Source: CAMAVH01 sp036500145 (GTDB lineage: Bacteria; Pseudomonadota; Alphaproteobacteria; SMXQ01). From it: a DNA stretch of 30,398 nt. This document shows positions 15,260-24,478 of the stretch, one piece after another. The notes below the pieces were generated by a model. The model ran no database searches. It was given only the letters and a program-made list of their open reading frames with translations, and had not been told where the DNA came from. How positions within the stretch are numbered: position 1 is the stretch's first letter; the number at the start of each line of letters is the position of its first letter. The position numbers and the translations under genes are program-made. The stretch spans positions 1-30,398 of the forward strand of contig DASYCO010000040.1 in the NCBI GenBank assembly GCA_036500145.1. The letters are read 5' to 3'.

Positions 15260-16387
15260 ATGACCGTTCCCCTCCTTTACCGCCTTGTCCTCGCAGCGTT
15301 GCTGACCTCCCTTGCCTGCGGTGGGTCAGCCGCCCTGGCGGAGCCGATTGGCAGCCTGCGCTTCATGGGCGCGGTCACGGTGCCCAACGACGCGCGGGCG
15401 GGCCGCACGCTGATCGGCGGCCTGTCCGGCCTCGACTATGACGCGGCGACGGACAGCTTCGTCGTCGTCAGCGACGACCGCTCCGAATATGCCCCGGCGC
15501 GCTTCTACGACGTGAAGCTGGCCTTCCAGGACGACCGCCTCGCCGCCGTCGCCTTCCTGAAGGCCACGCCTCTGCTGCAGGCCAATGGCCGGCCCTATCC
15601 CAACGGCATGGCCGGCGGCGACATCCCGGACCCCGAATCGATCCGCATCGACCCGGCGAACCCGGACAGGCTGTGGTGGACGAGCGAAGGCGACCGCTCT
15701 CGCCGCCTGAAGCCCGCCGTGCGCGAGATCGACAGGCAAGGCCGCCAGCTGTTCGCGCTACCCGTGCCCGCGATGTTCGACGTCCACCCCGGCCGCGAGA
15801 GCGGCCCGCGCAACAACCTCGCCTTCGAGGCCCTGAGCTTCTCGGCGGACGGCCAGACGCTATGGGTCGGCATGGAGGAGGCGCTGTACGAGGACGGGCC
15901 CGTCGCGTCCGTCGACCATGGCGCCGTCAGCCGCATCACGCACTATGGCCGTGACGGCCAATTGCTCGGCCAGTTCGCCTATCCGATCGACGCCATTCCG
16001 GCGAAGCCGGGGCCCGGCAAGGCGGCGGACAACGGCGTCAGCGAAATCCTCGCGCTGGACGACAGCCGTCTGCTTGTCCTCGAACGGTCTGGAGTGCAGG
16101 CGAGCGATGGCAGCTACAGCGTGCATATCCGCCTCTACGAAGCGGACATCGAGGGCGCCACCGACGTTTCGTCGCTCAGTGCCCTCGCCGGCGCCGATTA
16201 CCGCCCGATGGCGAAGCGCCTCGTCGTCAATCTCGACCACGCCGGCGTCGGCCGCGTCGACAACCTCGAAGGCGTGAGCTGGGGACCGAGATTAGGCAAC
16301 GGCCACCGCACCCTGGTCCTCGTCTCCGACAACAACTTCAACAAGGACCAAGTCACGCAGTTCCTCGCCTTCGAGGTCTTGCCGTAG
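15260..16387 (+). CDS. Exported esterase-like / phytase-like beta-propeller protein
   Basis: About 375 residues. The N-terminus MTVPLLYRLVLAALLTSL with SAALA-EP gives a typical Sec signal peptide, so the protein should be periplasmic. The mature part resembles the 'esterase-like activity of phytase' family: GGLSGLDYDAATDSFVVVSD, PDPESIRID, NLAFEALSF, VSEILALDDSRLLVLER, and a final NLEGVSWGP...LVLVSDNNF. These repeats suggest a beta-propeller. The substrate is unknown; members are often annotated by fold only. ATG at 15260 is chosen over the in-frame ATG at 15224 because it starts the signal peptide cleanly. The gene diverges from nasT and has no evident link to nitrate use. Confidence 0.75.
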   Translation: MTVPLLYRLVLAALLTSLACGGSAALAEPIGSLRFMGAVTVPNDARAGRTLIGGLSGLDYDAATDSFVVVSDDRSEYAPARFYDVKLAFQDDRLAAVAFLKATPLLQANGRPYPNGMAGGDIPDPESIRIDPANPDRLWWTSEGDRSRRLKPAVREIDRQGRQLFALPVPAMFDVHPGRESGPRNNLAFEALSFSADGQTLWVGMEEALYEDGPVASVDHGAVSRITHYGRDGQLLGQFAYPIDAIPAKPGPGKAADNGVSEILALDDSRLLVLERSGVQASDGSYSVHIRLYEADIEGATDVSSLSALAGADYRPMAKRLVVNLDHAGVGRVDNLEGVSWGPRLGNGHRTLVLVSDNNFNKDQVTQFLAFEVLP

Positions 16388-16412
16388 AGGGCATGGAACT
16401 CGCGATGCGGCT

Positions 16413-16440
16413 TTGATTTGACGGGACTTCTCCTTAGACT
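16413..16440 (+). promoter_or_regulatory. Candidate sigma-70 promoter for the MFS gene
   Basis: TTGATT (16413-16418) and TAGACT (16435-16440) are spaced by 16 bases, 38 bases before the ATG at 16479. Both boxes match only 4 of 6 consensus bases. This short gap also separates the MFS gene from the upstream exported protein. Confidence 0.35.
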
Positions 16441-16478
16441 CCGACGGCCGGGGCAAAGCACAGAAGGCGCGAAAGCCG

Positions 16479-17930
16479 ATGTCCGCGCAGCCCCGCGACC
16501 ATTCTCATTCCATCGTCGTCACCACCATCCCCGCCCGGCTTGACCGCCTGCCGTGGGCCCGCTTCCACTGGCTTGTCGTCGCGGCGCTCGGCATTACCTG
16601 GATTCTCGACGGGCTGGAGGTGACGCTAGCGGGTTCCGTCGCGGGCGCCTTGCGCGAGAGCCCGACGCTGCGCTTCTCCGCGGCGGACGTCGGCCTCGCC
16701 AACAGCGCCTATCTCGCCGGCGCGGTCCTGGGGTCGCTCTTCTTCGGCTGGCTCACGGACCGGATCGGGCGCAAGCGCCTGTTCAGCGTCACCCTCCTGG
16801 TCTATCTCCTCGCCACTGCCGCGACCGCCTTCACCTGGGATCTCCCGAGCTTCGCGCTGATGCGCTTCCTGACCGGCGCCGGCATCGGCGGCGAATACAG
16901 CGCCATCAACTCGGCGATCCAGGAACTCATCCCGGCGCGGCGGCGCGGCTGGACCGACCTCGTCATCAACGGCAGCTTCTGGATCGGCACCGCCATGGCC
17001 GGCGCCGCCTCCATCGTCCTGCTCGACCCGCAGGTCCTCCCGCCGGAACTGGGCTGGCGTGCCGCCTTCCTGATCGGCGCCCTGATCGCGACCGTCATCC
17101 TGGCCCTGCGCCGCTTCATCCCCGAAAGCCCGCGCTGGCTGATGATCCACGGCCGATTGGACGAGGCGGAAGCCATCATGACGAAGATCGAGGACGACAT
17201 GGCACGGGCCGGGCACAGGCTCGCCCCGCCCGTCGGCCAGGCCGCACTGCGGCAACGCCGCAGCACGCCGTTGCGCGAGGTGTTCGGCACGCTGCTGTGC
17301 CTCTATCCGCGCCGCGCCGCCCTCGGGCTTGGGCTCATGACCGCGCAGGCCTTCTTCTACAACGCGATCTTCTTCACCTACGCCATGACCCTGACGGACT
17401 TCTACGCCGTGCCGGCAAGCCATGTCGGCTGGTACGTGCTGCCCTTCGCGCTCGGAAACGTGCTGGGGCCGCTGCTGCTCGGCCGCCTGTTCGACAGCGT
17501 CGGCCGCAAGCCGATGATCGTCTTCACCTACGGCGCGTCCGCCGCCATGCTCACGCTCACGGGATTCCTGTTCCACCAAGGCGCGCTCGACGCCACGACG
17601 CAGACCTTGATGTGGAGCGCCACTTTTTTCTTCGCCTCGGCGGCGGCCTCTTCCGCCTACCTCACGGTGGCCGAAAGCTTTCCGCTGGAGGTTCGAGCCC
17701 TGGCGATCGCGCTGTTCTACGCCTTCGGCACCGGCATCGGCGGCGTATTCGCGCCTTGGCTGTTCGGCGTGCTGATCGAAAGCGGCTCGCGCAGCCAGGT
17801 CTTCGCCGGCTACCTGCTGGGCGCTCTGCTGATGGCCGGCGCGGCGGCGCTCGCCGGCTGGCTCGGCATCCGCAGCGAACGCCAGCCGCTCGAAAGCGTC
17901 GCCCGCCCGCTGTCCTGGCAGGACCGCTGA
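16479..17930 (+). CDS. MFS transporter (sugar/organic acid porter-like)
   Basis: A 483-residue membrane protein with about 12 hydrophobic segments. The loop 2-3 MFS motif is GWLTDRIGRKR (residues 90-100) and its second-half copy is GRLFDSVGRKP. LDGLEVT in TM1 and RFIPESPRWL after TM6 place it near the sugar porter / metabolite:H+ symporter group, which also includes phosphate and aromatic acid carriers. Substrate cannot be told from the sequence. Start ATG at 16479 has GAAGG about 11 bases upstream. It ends 3 bases before the stop of the oppositely directed binding-protein gene. Confidence 0.85.
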   Translation: MSAQPRDHSHSIVVTTIPARLDRLPWARFHWLVVAALGITWILDGLEVTLAGSVAGALRESPTLRFSAADVGLANSAYLAGAVLGSLFFGWLTDRIGRKRLFSVTLLVYLLATAATAFTWDLPSFALMRFLTGAGIGGEYSAINSAIQELIPARRRGWTDLVINGSFWIGTAMAGAASIVLLDPQVLPPELGWRAAFLIGALIATVILALRRFIPESPRWLMIHGRLDEAEAIMTKIEDDMARAGHRLAPPVGQAALRQRRSTPLREVFGTLLCLYPRRAALGLGLMTAQAFFYNAIFFTYAMTLTDFYAVPASHVGWYVLPFALGNVLGPLLLGRLFDSVGRKPMIVFTYGASAAMLTLTGFLFHQGALDATTQTLMWSATFFFASAAASSAYLTVAESFPLEVRALAIALFYAFGTGIGGVFAPWLFGVLIESGSRSQVFAGYLLGALLMAGAAALAGWLGIRSERQPLESVARPLSWQDR

Positions 17931-17933
17931 AGC

Positions 17934-19019
17934 CTACTTGCCGGCCAGTATCTTCTCGAACGCCTTCTTGTAATCCAGCAGCTCTTTCTGATGGGCCTGC
18001 AGATCGTCCGGCGTCAAGGCGAGCAGCTCCGAGCCGGAAGCCTGCAGCGACTTGAAGACCGCGTTGGCCGGCGTTCCCGGCACAAGATGCGACGTGGCGT
18101 GCTGGTATTTGTCGAGAATGGCCTGAGCTTCGTCGGTGAGAAGGAATCCCGACAGCAACGCCGCCAGGTTCGGATGGGGCGAAGTCTTCGGAATGACCGA
18201 ATAGATCAAGCTGGTGGTGGCCGCATCGTCGAGCACCACATGCCCCAACGGCCCGCCATTTTCGCGCATGAGTTTCGGATCTATCAATCCGCAATCCAGG
18301 AATAGCATGTAGAACTCGCCCGTGGCGATGCGCTCCGCTTCGCCGCAGCGGATCAGGCCGGAAGACCATTGCGCGGTCTTTTCCAGAATCGGCTTCATCA
18401 CGTCGAAGCCCCGCTTAAGGGCAAGACGGTCGAAGGACACCGCGTAAGGGGTCGAAGCGATCTTGCCTTTCCATTCCGGACGGAACATGTCCGCCATCTT
18501 GTGCGGGATCTTGTCGTCCGGCACATAGCGCGCGTTGTAGGTAACGCCGTTGAACAGAGTCGTCACCAGCAGCGCCCTGTTGCCGGACTGGACCGCCTCG
18601 CCCGTCGCCCGCGGGAAATATTCGCCCCAGGGAACTTCCTTCAAAACGTCGTGGGCGATCATCTCCGCCACCGTCACCTCGATGCCGACGTAGAGATCGC
18701 TCGACGGTGGCCGCCCCGCCTCCACTTCCTGGACGATGCGGCTGGCGACCTGGGTCATCGCCGGGCCGGGCGTGTAGTTCAGCTTGACGTTAATGCCATA
18801 GGCTTTGTTCAAGGCCGTCTGCAGAGCGGCAACGCCTTCGGATTCCCCGAGCGCGGCGCTCAAAAGCAGATTGAGCTCGCCTTCCTTCTGCGCATCCTTG
18901 ATGAGCTGCTGGAGAGCGGACGAACGCGCCGCCTCCTGCGCTTGCGCATGGGCGGCACAGCACAAGGCGGCAGCCACGACGATCAGCTTGGCCAACAGCC
19001 GACTCCACGCATGTGACAT
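17934..19019 (-). CDS. ABC transporter substrate-binding protein, paralogue 1
   Basis: A 361-residue Fbp/PotD-like extracellular binding protein. The signal peptide is MSHAWSRLLAKLIVVAAALC with cleavage near AQA-QE. Start ATG at 19019 is set by GGGAGGAG about 6 bases upstream; the frame stays open much further upstream but that overlaps the next gene and is not coding. Features include LQQLIKDAQKEGELN, LNYTPGPAMTQ, DLYVGIEVTV, FRPEWKGKIAST and RCGEAERIATGEFYM. It is nearly a duplicate of the gene at 19067-20155: in the 50 residues starting SFDRLALK only 4 differ. It is the last gene of the leftward operon, 47 bases after its twin. Confidence 0.9.
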   Translation of the reverse strand: MSHAWSRLLAKLIVVAAALCCAAHAQAQEAARSSALQQLIKDAQKEGELNLLLSAALGESEGVAALQTALNKAYGINVKLNYTPGPAMTQVASRIVQEVEAGRPPSSDLYVGIEVTVAEMIAHDVLKEVPWGEYFPRATGEAVQSGNRALLVTTLFNGVTYNARYVPDDKIPHKMADMFRPEWKGKIASTPYAVSFDRLALKRGFDVMKPILEKTAQWSSGLIRCGEAERIATGEFYMLFLDCGLIDPKLMRENGGPLGHVVLDDAATTSLIYSVIPKTSPHPNLAALLSGFLLTDEAQAILDKYQHATSHLVPGTPANAVFKSLQASGSELLALTPDDLQAHQKELLDYKKAFEKILAGK

Positions 19020-19066
19020 CGTCGCTCCTCCCAAGGGCATTGAATCCGAAAAGTGTCGAAAACTCG

Positions 19067-20155
19067 CTATTTGCCGCCGGCCAATATCTTCTCGAACGCC
19101 TTTTTGTACTCCAGAAGCTCTTTCTGGTTCGCCAGCAGATCGTCCGGCGTCAAGGCGAGCGGCTCCGAGCCGGCCGCCTCTAGCGACTTGTAAACGGCGT
19201 TGGCCGGCGTGCCGGGCACCAGATGCGACGTCGCATGCTGGTATTTGTCCAGAATGGCCTGGCCTTCCTTCGTGATGAGGAAGCCCGACAGCAGAGCCGC
19301 CAGATTGGGATGCGCCGACGTTTTCGGAATAGCGGTATAGACGAGACCGGTGGTCGCTGAATCCTGCAACACCACATGGGCCAGCGGGCCGCCGTTCTTC
19401 TGCTCCAGCTTCGGCTCGATCAGGCCGCAATCCTGGAACAGCATGTAGAACTCGCCGGTGGCGATGCGCTCCGCCTCGCCGCAGCGGATGAGGCCGGCCG
19501 ACCATTGCGCTGTCTTCTCCATGATCGGCTTCATCACGTCGAAGCCCTTCTTGAGCGCCAGGCGGTCGAAGGACACGGCATAGGGGGTGGAAGCGATCTT
19601 GCCCTTCCACTCCGGCCGGAACACGTCTTCCATCTTTTTCGGGACTTTGTCCGGCGTGACGTAATTCACGTTGTAGGTAATGCCGTTGAACAAGGTGGTG
19701 ATGAGCAGAAGCCTATTGTCCGACTGCACCATGCCTGGCAGCACATCCGGGAACAGATCCGCCCAAGGCATCGGACGAAGCACGTCTGAGACGATCATCT
19801 CCGTCACCGCCACTTCGACGCCGACATAGAGATCGGTCGATGAGGCGCGGCCGGCCTTCACTTCCTGGATGACCCGGCTGTTGAGCTGGGTCATCGCCGG
19901 ACCGGGGGTGTAGTTCAGCTTGATCTTGATCCCGTAGGTCTTGTTCAGCGCGTTTTCCATCGCCTGAACGCCTTCGCTCTGGCCGAAGGTGTCGCTGACG
20001 ACCAGATTGAGCTGCCCCTCTTTCTGCGCGTCCTTGATGAGCTGCTGAAGGGCCGGCGACCGTGCCGGCTCCTGCGCATAAGTCTCGTCCGCGGCACACA
20101 GAAGAACCGCGGCGAAAATCAATCTCGCCGGCAGGCGAGCCCACGCGTGAGCCAT
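19067..20155 (-). CDS. ABC transporter substrate-binding protein, paralogue 2
   Basis: A 362-residue binding protein of the same subfamily as its two neighbours. The signal peptide MAHAWARLPARLIFAAVLLC probably ends at TYA-QE. ATG at 20155 follows GGGGAGGG at a good distance; an upstream in-frame start at 20179 adds 8 residues but lacks this site. The pattern LQQLIKDAQKEGQLN, LNYTPGPAMTQ, DLYVGVEVAV and GEAERIATGEFYM is shared with paralogue 1. It differs most in the N-terminal lobe (for example VVSDTFGQSEGVQAMENALN against LLSAALGESEGVAALQTALN) which may change ligand preference. It lies 52 bases after the ATPase gene. Confidence 0.9.
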   Translation of the reverse strand: MAHAWARLPARLIFAAVLLCAADETYAQEPARSPALQQLIKDAQKEGQLNLVVSDTFGQSEGVQAMENALNKTYGIKIKLNYTPGPAMTQLNSRVIQEVKAGRASSTDLYVGVEVAVTEMIVSDVLRPMPWADLFPDVLPGMVQSDNRLLLITTLFNGITYNVNYVTPDKVPKKMEDVFRPEWKGKIASTPYAVSFDRLALKKGFDVMKPIMEKTAQWSAGLIRCGEAERIATGEFYMLFQDCGLIEPKLEQKNGGPLAHVVLQDSATTGLVYTAIPKTSAHPNLAALLSGFLITKEGQAILDKYQHATSHLVPGTPANAVYKSLEAAGSEPLALTPDDLLANQKELLEYKKAFEKILAGGK

Positions 20156-20207
20156 CGACGTTCCCTCCCCAGTTGGCAATCGACGAGGCCTTAGGCGGCC
20201 CTTCGCA

Positions 20208-21326
20208 TTATGACGCGGCGCGTACCTTGTTCAGCGTGTTCACCGGCTGGTTCCTGTCGGAGAACACCAGCAGTTCGGACGGCGAATAGCGGCAGAAGAC
20301 CTGCCGTCCGAGCCATTGGGCGTGCATGCCGCTCGGCACCTTGATCTGCACGTCCGTTTCCGACGCCAGCCGCACCTTCAGGACCATGTGGTCGCCGAGG
20401 GAAATCTGCTCGGTGACCAGGCCCGGAAACTCGTTGGCGTTCTCGTCCCGCGTCATTGCGACGAAGAGATCGCTCGGCCGCACGCCGACGCGGACGGGAC
20501 CCGACACCGCATGATTGTCCGTCAGCAGCGTGCCGATCGGCGTGTCGATGCGGCCGCCGCCGACGGCGGCGCCGGACAGCCAGTTCACCTGGCCGAAGAA
20601 CTCCGCCACGATGGGCGCCACCGGCCGGCGATAGATCTCATTGGGCGAATCGAGCTGCAGGATGCTTCCCTGATCCATGACCGCGACCCGGTCCGCCAAC
20701 GCCATCGCCTCGGTCTGGTCGTGCGTCACGTACAGGACCGTCACACCGATCTTCTTCGTCACGTCGCGGATCTGCGCCCGCACCTCTTCGCGCAGACGCG
20801 CGTCCAGGTTGCACAGCGGCTCGTCCATGAGCAGCACTAGCGGCTCGACGGCCAGGCCGCGAGCCAGGGCGACACGCTGCTGCTGGCCGCCGCTGAGATA
20901 GGGCACCGGCCGATCCGCCAGCTTCTCCATCTGCACCAGGGACAGCGCGTGCATCACCCGGTCCTTCACCTGGCTGCGTGGAATCTTGCGGCGGCCGTGC
21001 GTCAACGGCAGCGCGACGTTCTGGAAGACCGTCAGGTGAGGCCAGACCGCGTAGGACTGGAACACCATGCCCAGGCCGCGATCCTCCGGCAGCACGGAAA
21101 CCCGCTTGTCCTTCGAATACATCAGCTGGTCGTTGATGTAGAGCTCGCCGCCGGTCGGCGTCTCGATGCCCGCGACGCAGCGCAGCAGCGTGGACTTGCC
21201 CGAGCCGCTGGGGCCAAGAAGCACGAAGAACTCCTTGTCCTGCACGTCCAGGTCCAGCTCGCGCAACGCGCCGACCACTCCCTCTTTGGTGGGGAATTCC
21301 TTTTTGAGGCCGCGAATCCTAATCAT
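20208..21326 (-). CDS. ABC transporter ATP-binding protein (PotA/FbpC type)
   Basis: A 372-residue ATPase with an N-terminal nucleotide-binding domain and a C-terminal TOBE-like domain. It has Walker A GPSGSGKST (38-46), signature LSGGQQQRVALARGL, Walker B LVLLMDEPLCNLD and the switch His in VTHDQTEAMALADR. The C-terminal part (VRVGVRPSDLF, DHMVLKVRLASETDVQIKVP) is the TOBE region of iron, polyamine and sugar importers. Start ATG at 21326 is preceded by GGGAGG; the frame extends 20 codons upstream without a plausible site. It should energise the fused permease at 22594-24339 and serve all three binding proteins. Confidence 0.92.
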   Translation of the reverse strand: MIRIRGLKKEFPTKEGVVGALRELDLDVQDKEFFVLLGPSGSGKSTLLRCVAGIETPTGGELYINDQLMYSKDKRVSVLPEDRGLGMVFQSYAVWPHLTVFQNVALPLTHGRRKIPRSQVKDRVMHALSLVQMEKLADRPVPYLSGGQQQRVALARGLAVEPLVLLMDEPLCNLDARLREEVRAQIRDVTKKIGVTVLYVTHDQTEAMALADRVAVMDQGSILQLDSPNEIYRRPVAPIVAEFFGQVNWLSGAAVGGGRIDTPIGTLLTDNHAVSGPVRVGVRPSDLFVAMTRDENANEFPGLVTEQISLGDHMVLKVRLASETDVQIKVPSGMHAQWLGRQVFCRYSPSELLVFSDRNQPVNTLNKVRAAS

Positions 21327-21424
21327 CCTGCATCCTCCCATTTTTGGCGGACGACGGGCCAGTCTGCCGGCCCGTCGCGACGCCAAACTGCGCAGCGGCC
21401 ATCTCCGCCGCGCCTTTCCAATCG

Positions 21425-22552
21425 TTACTTCAGGCCGCGCTTCTGCAGCCAGTTGTCGATATGCACCGCGGTTTCCGCTTGTTGCTTATCCTGCTTGGTC
21501 ATGAAATGCGTCGCGTCCTTCACCCAGACGAATTCCTTCTGCGGATCGGGGATCGCGTCGTAGATCTGCTTGGCATGGCTCGGGCCGCCCTGCTCCGCCG
21601 TGCCGCAGATCATGATGACAGGCACCTTGCAGTTCGGGATGTGCTTGAGCACGTCGAAATGCGACGTCGCCTGGCTGCGTTGGCTCAGCCAGGAGCGCAG
21701 AGTGACGACGCGCAGGCGCGTCTTGTTGCCGCGCAGCGGGCCCGGCGTGTAGTTGGAATATTCCGCCTTCTCGTCCCAGATCGTCTCGCCGCTGCGGTCG
21801 GAGGCGTTGAGGCTCTTGTCCAGGAAATGGAGATCAGCCGAAGTGCGATGGACGATGAAAGGAATGTCGGCGATGTGCGGATTCCCCGTCTTCTCGATTT
21901 CCTTGAGCTTCTTCTGAACCCAGCGCGTGATCTTGTGGTTGCGCTCCACCTGCGCCGTCTCGTAGCGCGTGCGGAATTCTTCCGAATAGGGCGGGCCGTT
22001 CTTCGGGTTGTACATGTCGAGATCCGCGTCATAGATCAGCGGATCGTTGCCGTCCTCGCCGCCGACCGACGGATCCAGGTTGCGGGTCATGCTGAAGGGC
22101 CGGCCCATGTGCGGATTCAGGAAGACCAGGCCGTCGAAGGGCGGCAGCTTGAGCTTCGCAAAGTCGAGCGGAGCGCCGGCGCCGGTGAGCTTGATCTGCG
22201 GCTTCAGGGCTTCGCTCTGGTAGGCGGCGATGATCTCCGCGCCGCCGCTGCTGCCGATGCTGAGCACGTGCTTGTAGCCCTTGTCGCGCAGGAACTTCAC
22301 GCCTGCAGCCATGTCCAGCAGCGTCTCTTCGAGAATGAGCTCCGCTTCGCGGGTCGAATAGCGCGTGCTGCAGCCGAGGACGGCAATGCCGCGCGCGGCC
22401 AGGTGCTTCGACATGAAATGCCGCCGCCAGTCCGACGTCGGGTGCATCACGGTGATGGCGACGGTCTGCGGCAGCGCATCGTCGTAATGCAGCATCATCT
22501 CGACGCTGGCCCCATCCTGGGTGGGAAGCGTGACGGCCTCTTCCTTCAACAT
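21425..22552 (-). CDS. Alpha/beta hydrolase embedded in the ABC operon
   Basis: A 375-residue cytoplasmic protein without signal peptide. The nucleophile elbow is GSSGG with Ser102; the oxyanion-side strand is VAITVMHPTSDWRRHF. A likely acidic residue is in MICGTAEQGGPSHA and the catalytic His in VKDATHFM near residue 356. The first strand-loop (MHPTSD) differs from the common HG motif. The substrate is unknown; its place between the permease (41 bases) and ATPase (98 bases) suggests that it acts on the imported compound, perhaps hydrolysing an ester or amide. A second, unrelated-looking alpha/beta hydrolase lies at 27996-28766. Confidence 0.8.
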   Translation of the reverse strand: MLKEEAVTLPTQDGASVEMMLHYDDALPQTVAITVMHPTSDWRRHFMSKHLAARGIAVLGCSTRYSTREAELILEETLLDMAAGVKFLRDKGYKHVLSIGSSGGAEIIAAYQSEALKPQIKLTGAGAPLDFAKLKLPPFDGLVFLNPHMGRPFSMTRNLDPSVGGEDGNDPLIYDADLDMYNPKNGPPYSEEFRTRYETAQVERNHKITRWVQKKLKEIEKTGNPHIADIPFIVHRTSADLHFLDKSLNASDRSGETIWDEKAEYSNYTPGPLRGNKTRLRVVTLRSWLSQRSQATSHFDVLKHIPNCKVPVIMICGTAEQGGPSHAKQIYDAIPDPQKEFVWVKDATHFMTKQDKQQAETAVHIDNWLQKRGLK

Positions 22553-22593
22553 TCTTATCGGTCTCCCAAAGGTTACTTTTTAAATCGCTTGAA

Positions 22594-24339
22594 TCAGGCC
22601 GTGTGGCGAACGCCGGCCGAGCGCGCGGCGACGAACCAGTAGATCACCACAATCGGCAGGAACATCATGACGAAGACCAGCGACATCGCCGCCGCCTGGC
22701 TCAGGCCGCCGCTCTGCCAGATGCCCCAGACCACCACCGGCAAGGTGACGTTGCTGTGGGTCACCAGGAAGGCAGCCACGGTCAGCTCGCGGAAGGTCAG
22801 CAGCGCGTTCCACATCCAGAGGTTGATGAGCGCAGGCGCGAGCAACGGAATCAGAACCTTGCGCGCCGTCGTCATGCGCGTGAGGCCGCTGACGCGCGAC
22901 ACTTCCTCCAGCTCGCGATGCACTTGCACGATGGCGCTGTTCAGCACGCGCGTCGTCAGGCTGATGCGGATGACGATGTAGACGATGGCGATGATGTAGA
23001 TGGTGCCGTAGAGCGGCAGCCATTTCGGCGCCAGGAACAGGCCGATGATCATGCCCGACACGGCGAAGATGATGTTCGGCACCGCGTGCGGCAGGAAGGC
23101 GACCCAATCCAGCAGGAAGCGGAAGCGCGCCCGCGAACGTACGACCACCCAGGAGAAGAACAGCCCGATCAGCAGCGACACGGTCGGCACGAAAACCATG
23201 AGCAGCAGGCTGTTTTCCGCGCCGCGCCACATCAGGGCGGCGGGCAGCTTGCGGAAGTTGTCCCAGGTCATCTGGCTGAAGGCATGGATCGACAGCGGCT
23301 GGAAGTAGGGCAGCACCGACGCCCAGATCATGATGAGGAAGGGCAGCAGCTTCGAGAAGAAGAAGAAGCTGCCGAGGAAGAACCAGGCGAGCCAGACCCA
23401 ATGGCCAAGCTCGACCAGCTTCGGGCGGTACTGCTTGCCGGCGACGACCTCGTATTTGTGAGACAGCTTGATGATGCTGAAATACCACCAGCTCAGGCCG
23501 CTCGAGAGCACGATCATCAGCAGGCTCAAGGCGCCGACCACGCCGTAGTTCGGCACGCCTTGGTCCGGCGAGACGTTGAGGTAGACGATGGTGCTGAAGG
23601 TGAAGATCTTGCTGCCCATGCCGATGATGGCCGGCACTTCGAAGGTGGCGATGGCGATCACGCCGATGTAGATCGCGGCGCCCGCCAAGCCCGGCCAGGT
23701 CAACGGCAGCGTGATGCGGAAGAAGCGTGCCGCGCCGCGCAGGCCATGGACGCTCGCCGCCTCTTCCAACGCCGGATTGAGGGCGCGCAGGACAGGCGAC
23801 ATCATCACGAAGACGAGCGAGGAGAGCCCGAGCCCTTCCACCCAGCCCATGCCGGTGACGCTGGCGATGTTGAAGGCGTTCTCGATGCCGAAGAGCTCGC
23901 GCATCCAGGTGTTCATCATGCCGATGCGCGGATGCATGAAGAACAGCCAGCCCATCGCCAGGAAGAAGGTCGGCAGCAGCAGGCCGATGGTCATCAGCGA
24001 ATAGACGATCTTCTTGCCCGGCATGTCGGTGCGCTCGACGAGCCAGGCGGAGATGATGCCGAAGGCGAGCGCGGTGATCACCGTCGTGATCGTGAAGCCG
24101 ACGGTGTTGATGAGCGCGCCCAGGATCTGCGGGTCGGCGAACAGGCGCCGGTAGTTGTTCAGCGACAGGACGCCGGGAAACTCGTTCATCTTGTCGGCGA
24201 AACCGAGCCAGACGGTGACGGCGAGCATCAGCACCACGACGAACGAAGGAATGCCGACGATCAGCGCCAGGGCGCCGCGCGACAGAACTTGCTTCGGACG
24301 GGAAACCATCGAGATCGGGTGGGGGGCTACGAGGGTCAT
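22594..24339 (-). CDS. ABC transporter permease, fused two-module (FbpB/ThiP type)
   Basis: A 581-residue protein with two BPD_transp_1 halves, so one polypeptide forms both membrane subunits. The EAA loops that contact the ATPase are at residues 191-218 (LEEAASVHGLRGAARFFRIT) and 477-504 (LEEVSRVSGLTRMTTARKVL). Each module has about six hydrophobic segments. This layout is typical of ferric iron (FbpB), thiamine (ThiP) and 2-aminoethylphosphonate importers. Start ATG at 24339 has AGGA 8 bases upstream. It follows the third binding-protein gene after a 139-base spacer with two strong hairpins, and is the only permease in the operon. Confidence 0.92.
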   Translation of the reverse strand: MTLVAPHPISMVSRPKQVLSRGALALIVGIPSFVVVLMLAVTVWLGFADKMNEFPGVLSLNNYRRLFADPQILGALINTVGFTITTVITALAFGIISAWLVERTDMPGKKIVYSLMTIGLLLPTFFLAMGWLFFMHPRIGMMNTWMRELFGIENAFNIASVTGMGWVEGLGLSSLVFVMMSPVLRALNPALEEAASVHGLRGAARFFRITLPLTWPGLAGAAIYIGVIAIATFEVPAIIGMGSKIFTFSTIVYLNVSPDQGVPNYGVVGALSLLMIVLSSGLSWWYFSIIKLSHKYEVVAGKQYRPKLVELGHWVWLAWFFLGSFFFFSKLLPFLIMIWASVLPYFQPLSIHAFSQMTWDNFRKLPAALMWRGAENSLLLMVFVPTVSLLIGLFFSWVVVRSRARFRFLLDWVAFLPHAVPNIIFAVSGMIIGLFLAPKWLPLYGTIYIIAIVYIVIRISLTTRVLNSAIVQVHRELEEVSRVSGLTRMTTARKVLIPLLAPALINLWMWNALLTFRELTVAAFLVTHSNVTLPVVVWGIWQSGGLSQAAAMSLVFVMMFLPIVVIYWFVAARSAGVRHTA

Positions 24340-24398
24340 CTACTGTTCCTGCGATGCCGAATACGGGGCCGGATACGGGCCTGGCCGTGGATCGCCCC

Positions 24399-24429
24399 GC
24401 CGCCGCTCCCCCGGCGGAGGAGCGGCGGC
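24399..24429 (-). repeat. Intercistronic hairpin 2 (11-bp stem)
   Basis: GCCGCCGCTCC (24399-24409) and GGAGCGGCGGC (24419-24429) are exact reverse complements around a 9-base loop. With the hairpin at 24451-24474 it fills most of the space between the binding-protein and permease genes. No U-tract follows, so read-through to the permease is expected; the pair may stabilise the upstream mRNA. Confidence 0.6.
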
Positions 24430-24450
24430 CAGACGCATGCGTTGAATGGC

Positions 24451-24474
24451 GCGGCGGCCGTGTCCGGCCGCCGC
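24451..24474 (-). repeat. Intercistronic hairpin 1 (10-bp stem, 4-base loop)
   Basis: GCGGCGGCCG and CGGCCGCCGC flank a TGTC loop (GACA in the transcript). It begins 4 bases after the stop of the binding-protein gene at 24479. The position, immediately 3' of the first binding-protein gene, is typical of structures that raise its message level over the permease. Confidence 0.6.
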
Positions 24475-24478
24475 CAGG

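Noticed and set aside
17934..19610. A 558-codon version of binding protein 1 with about 197 extra N-terminal residues
   Set aside because: The extension overlaps paralogue 2 in another frame, and a strong ribosome site and signal peptide define the start at 19019.
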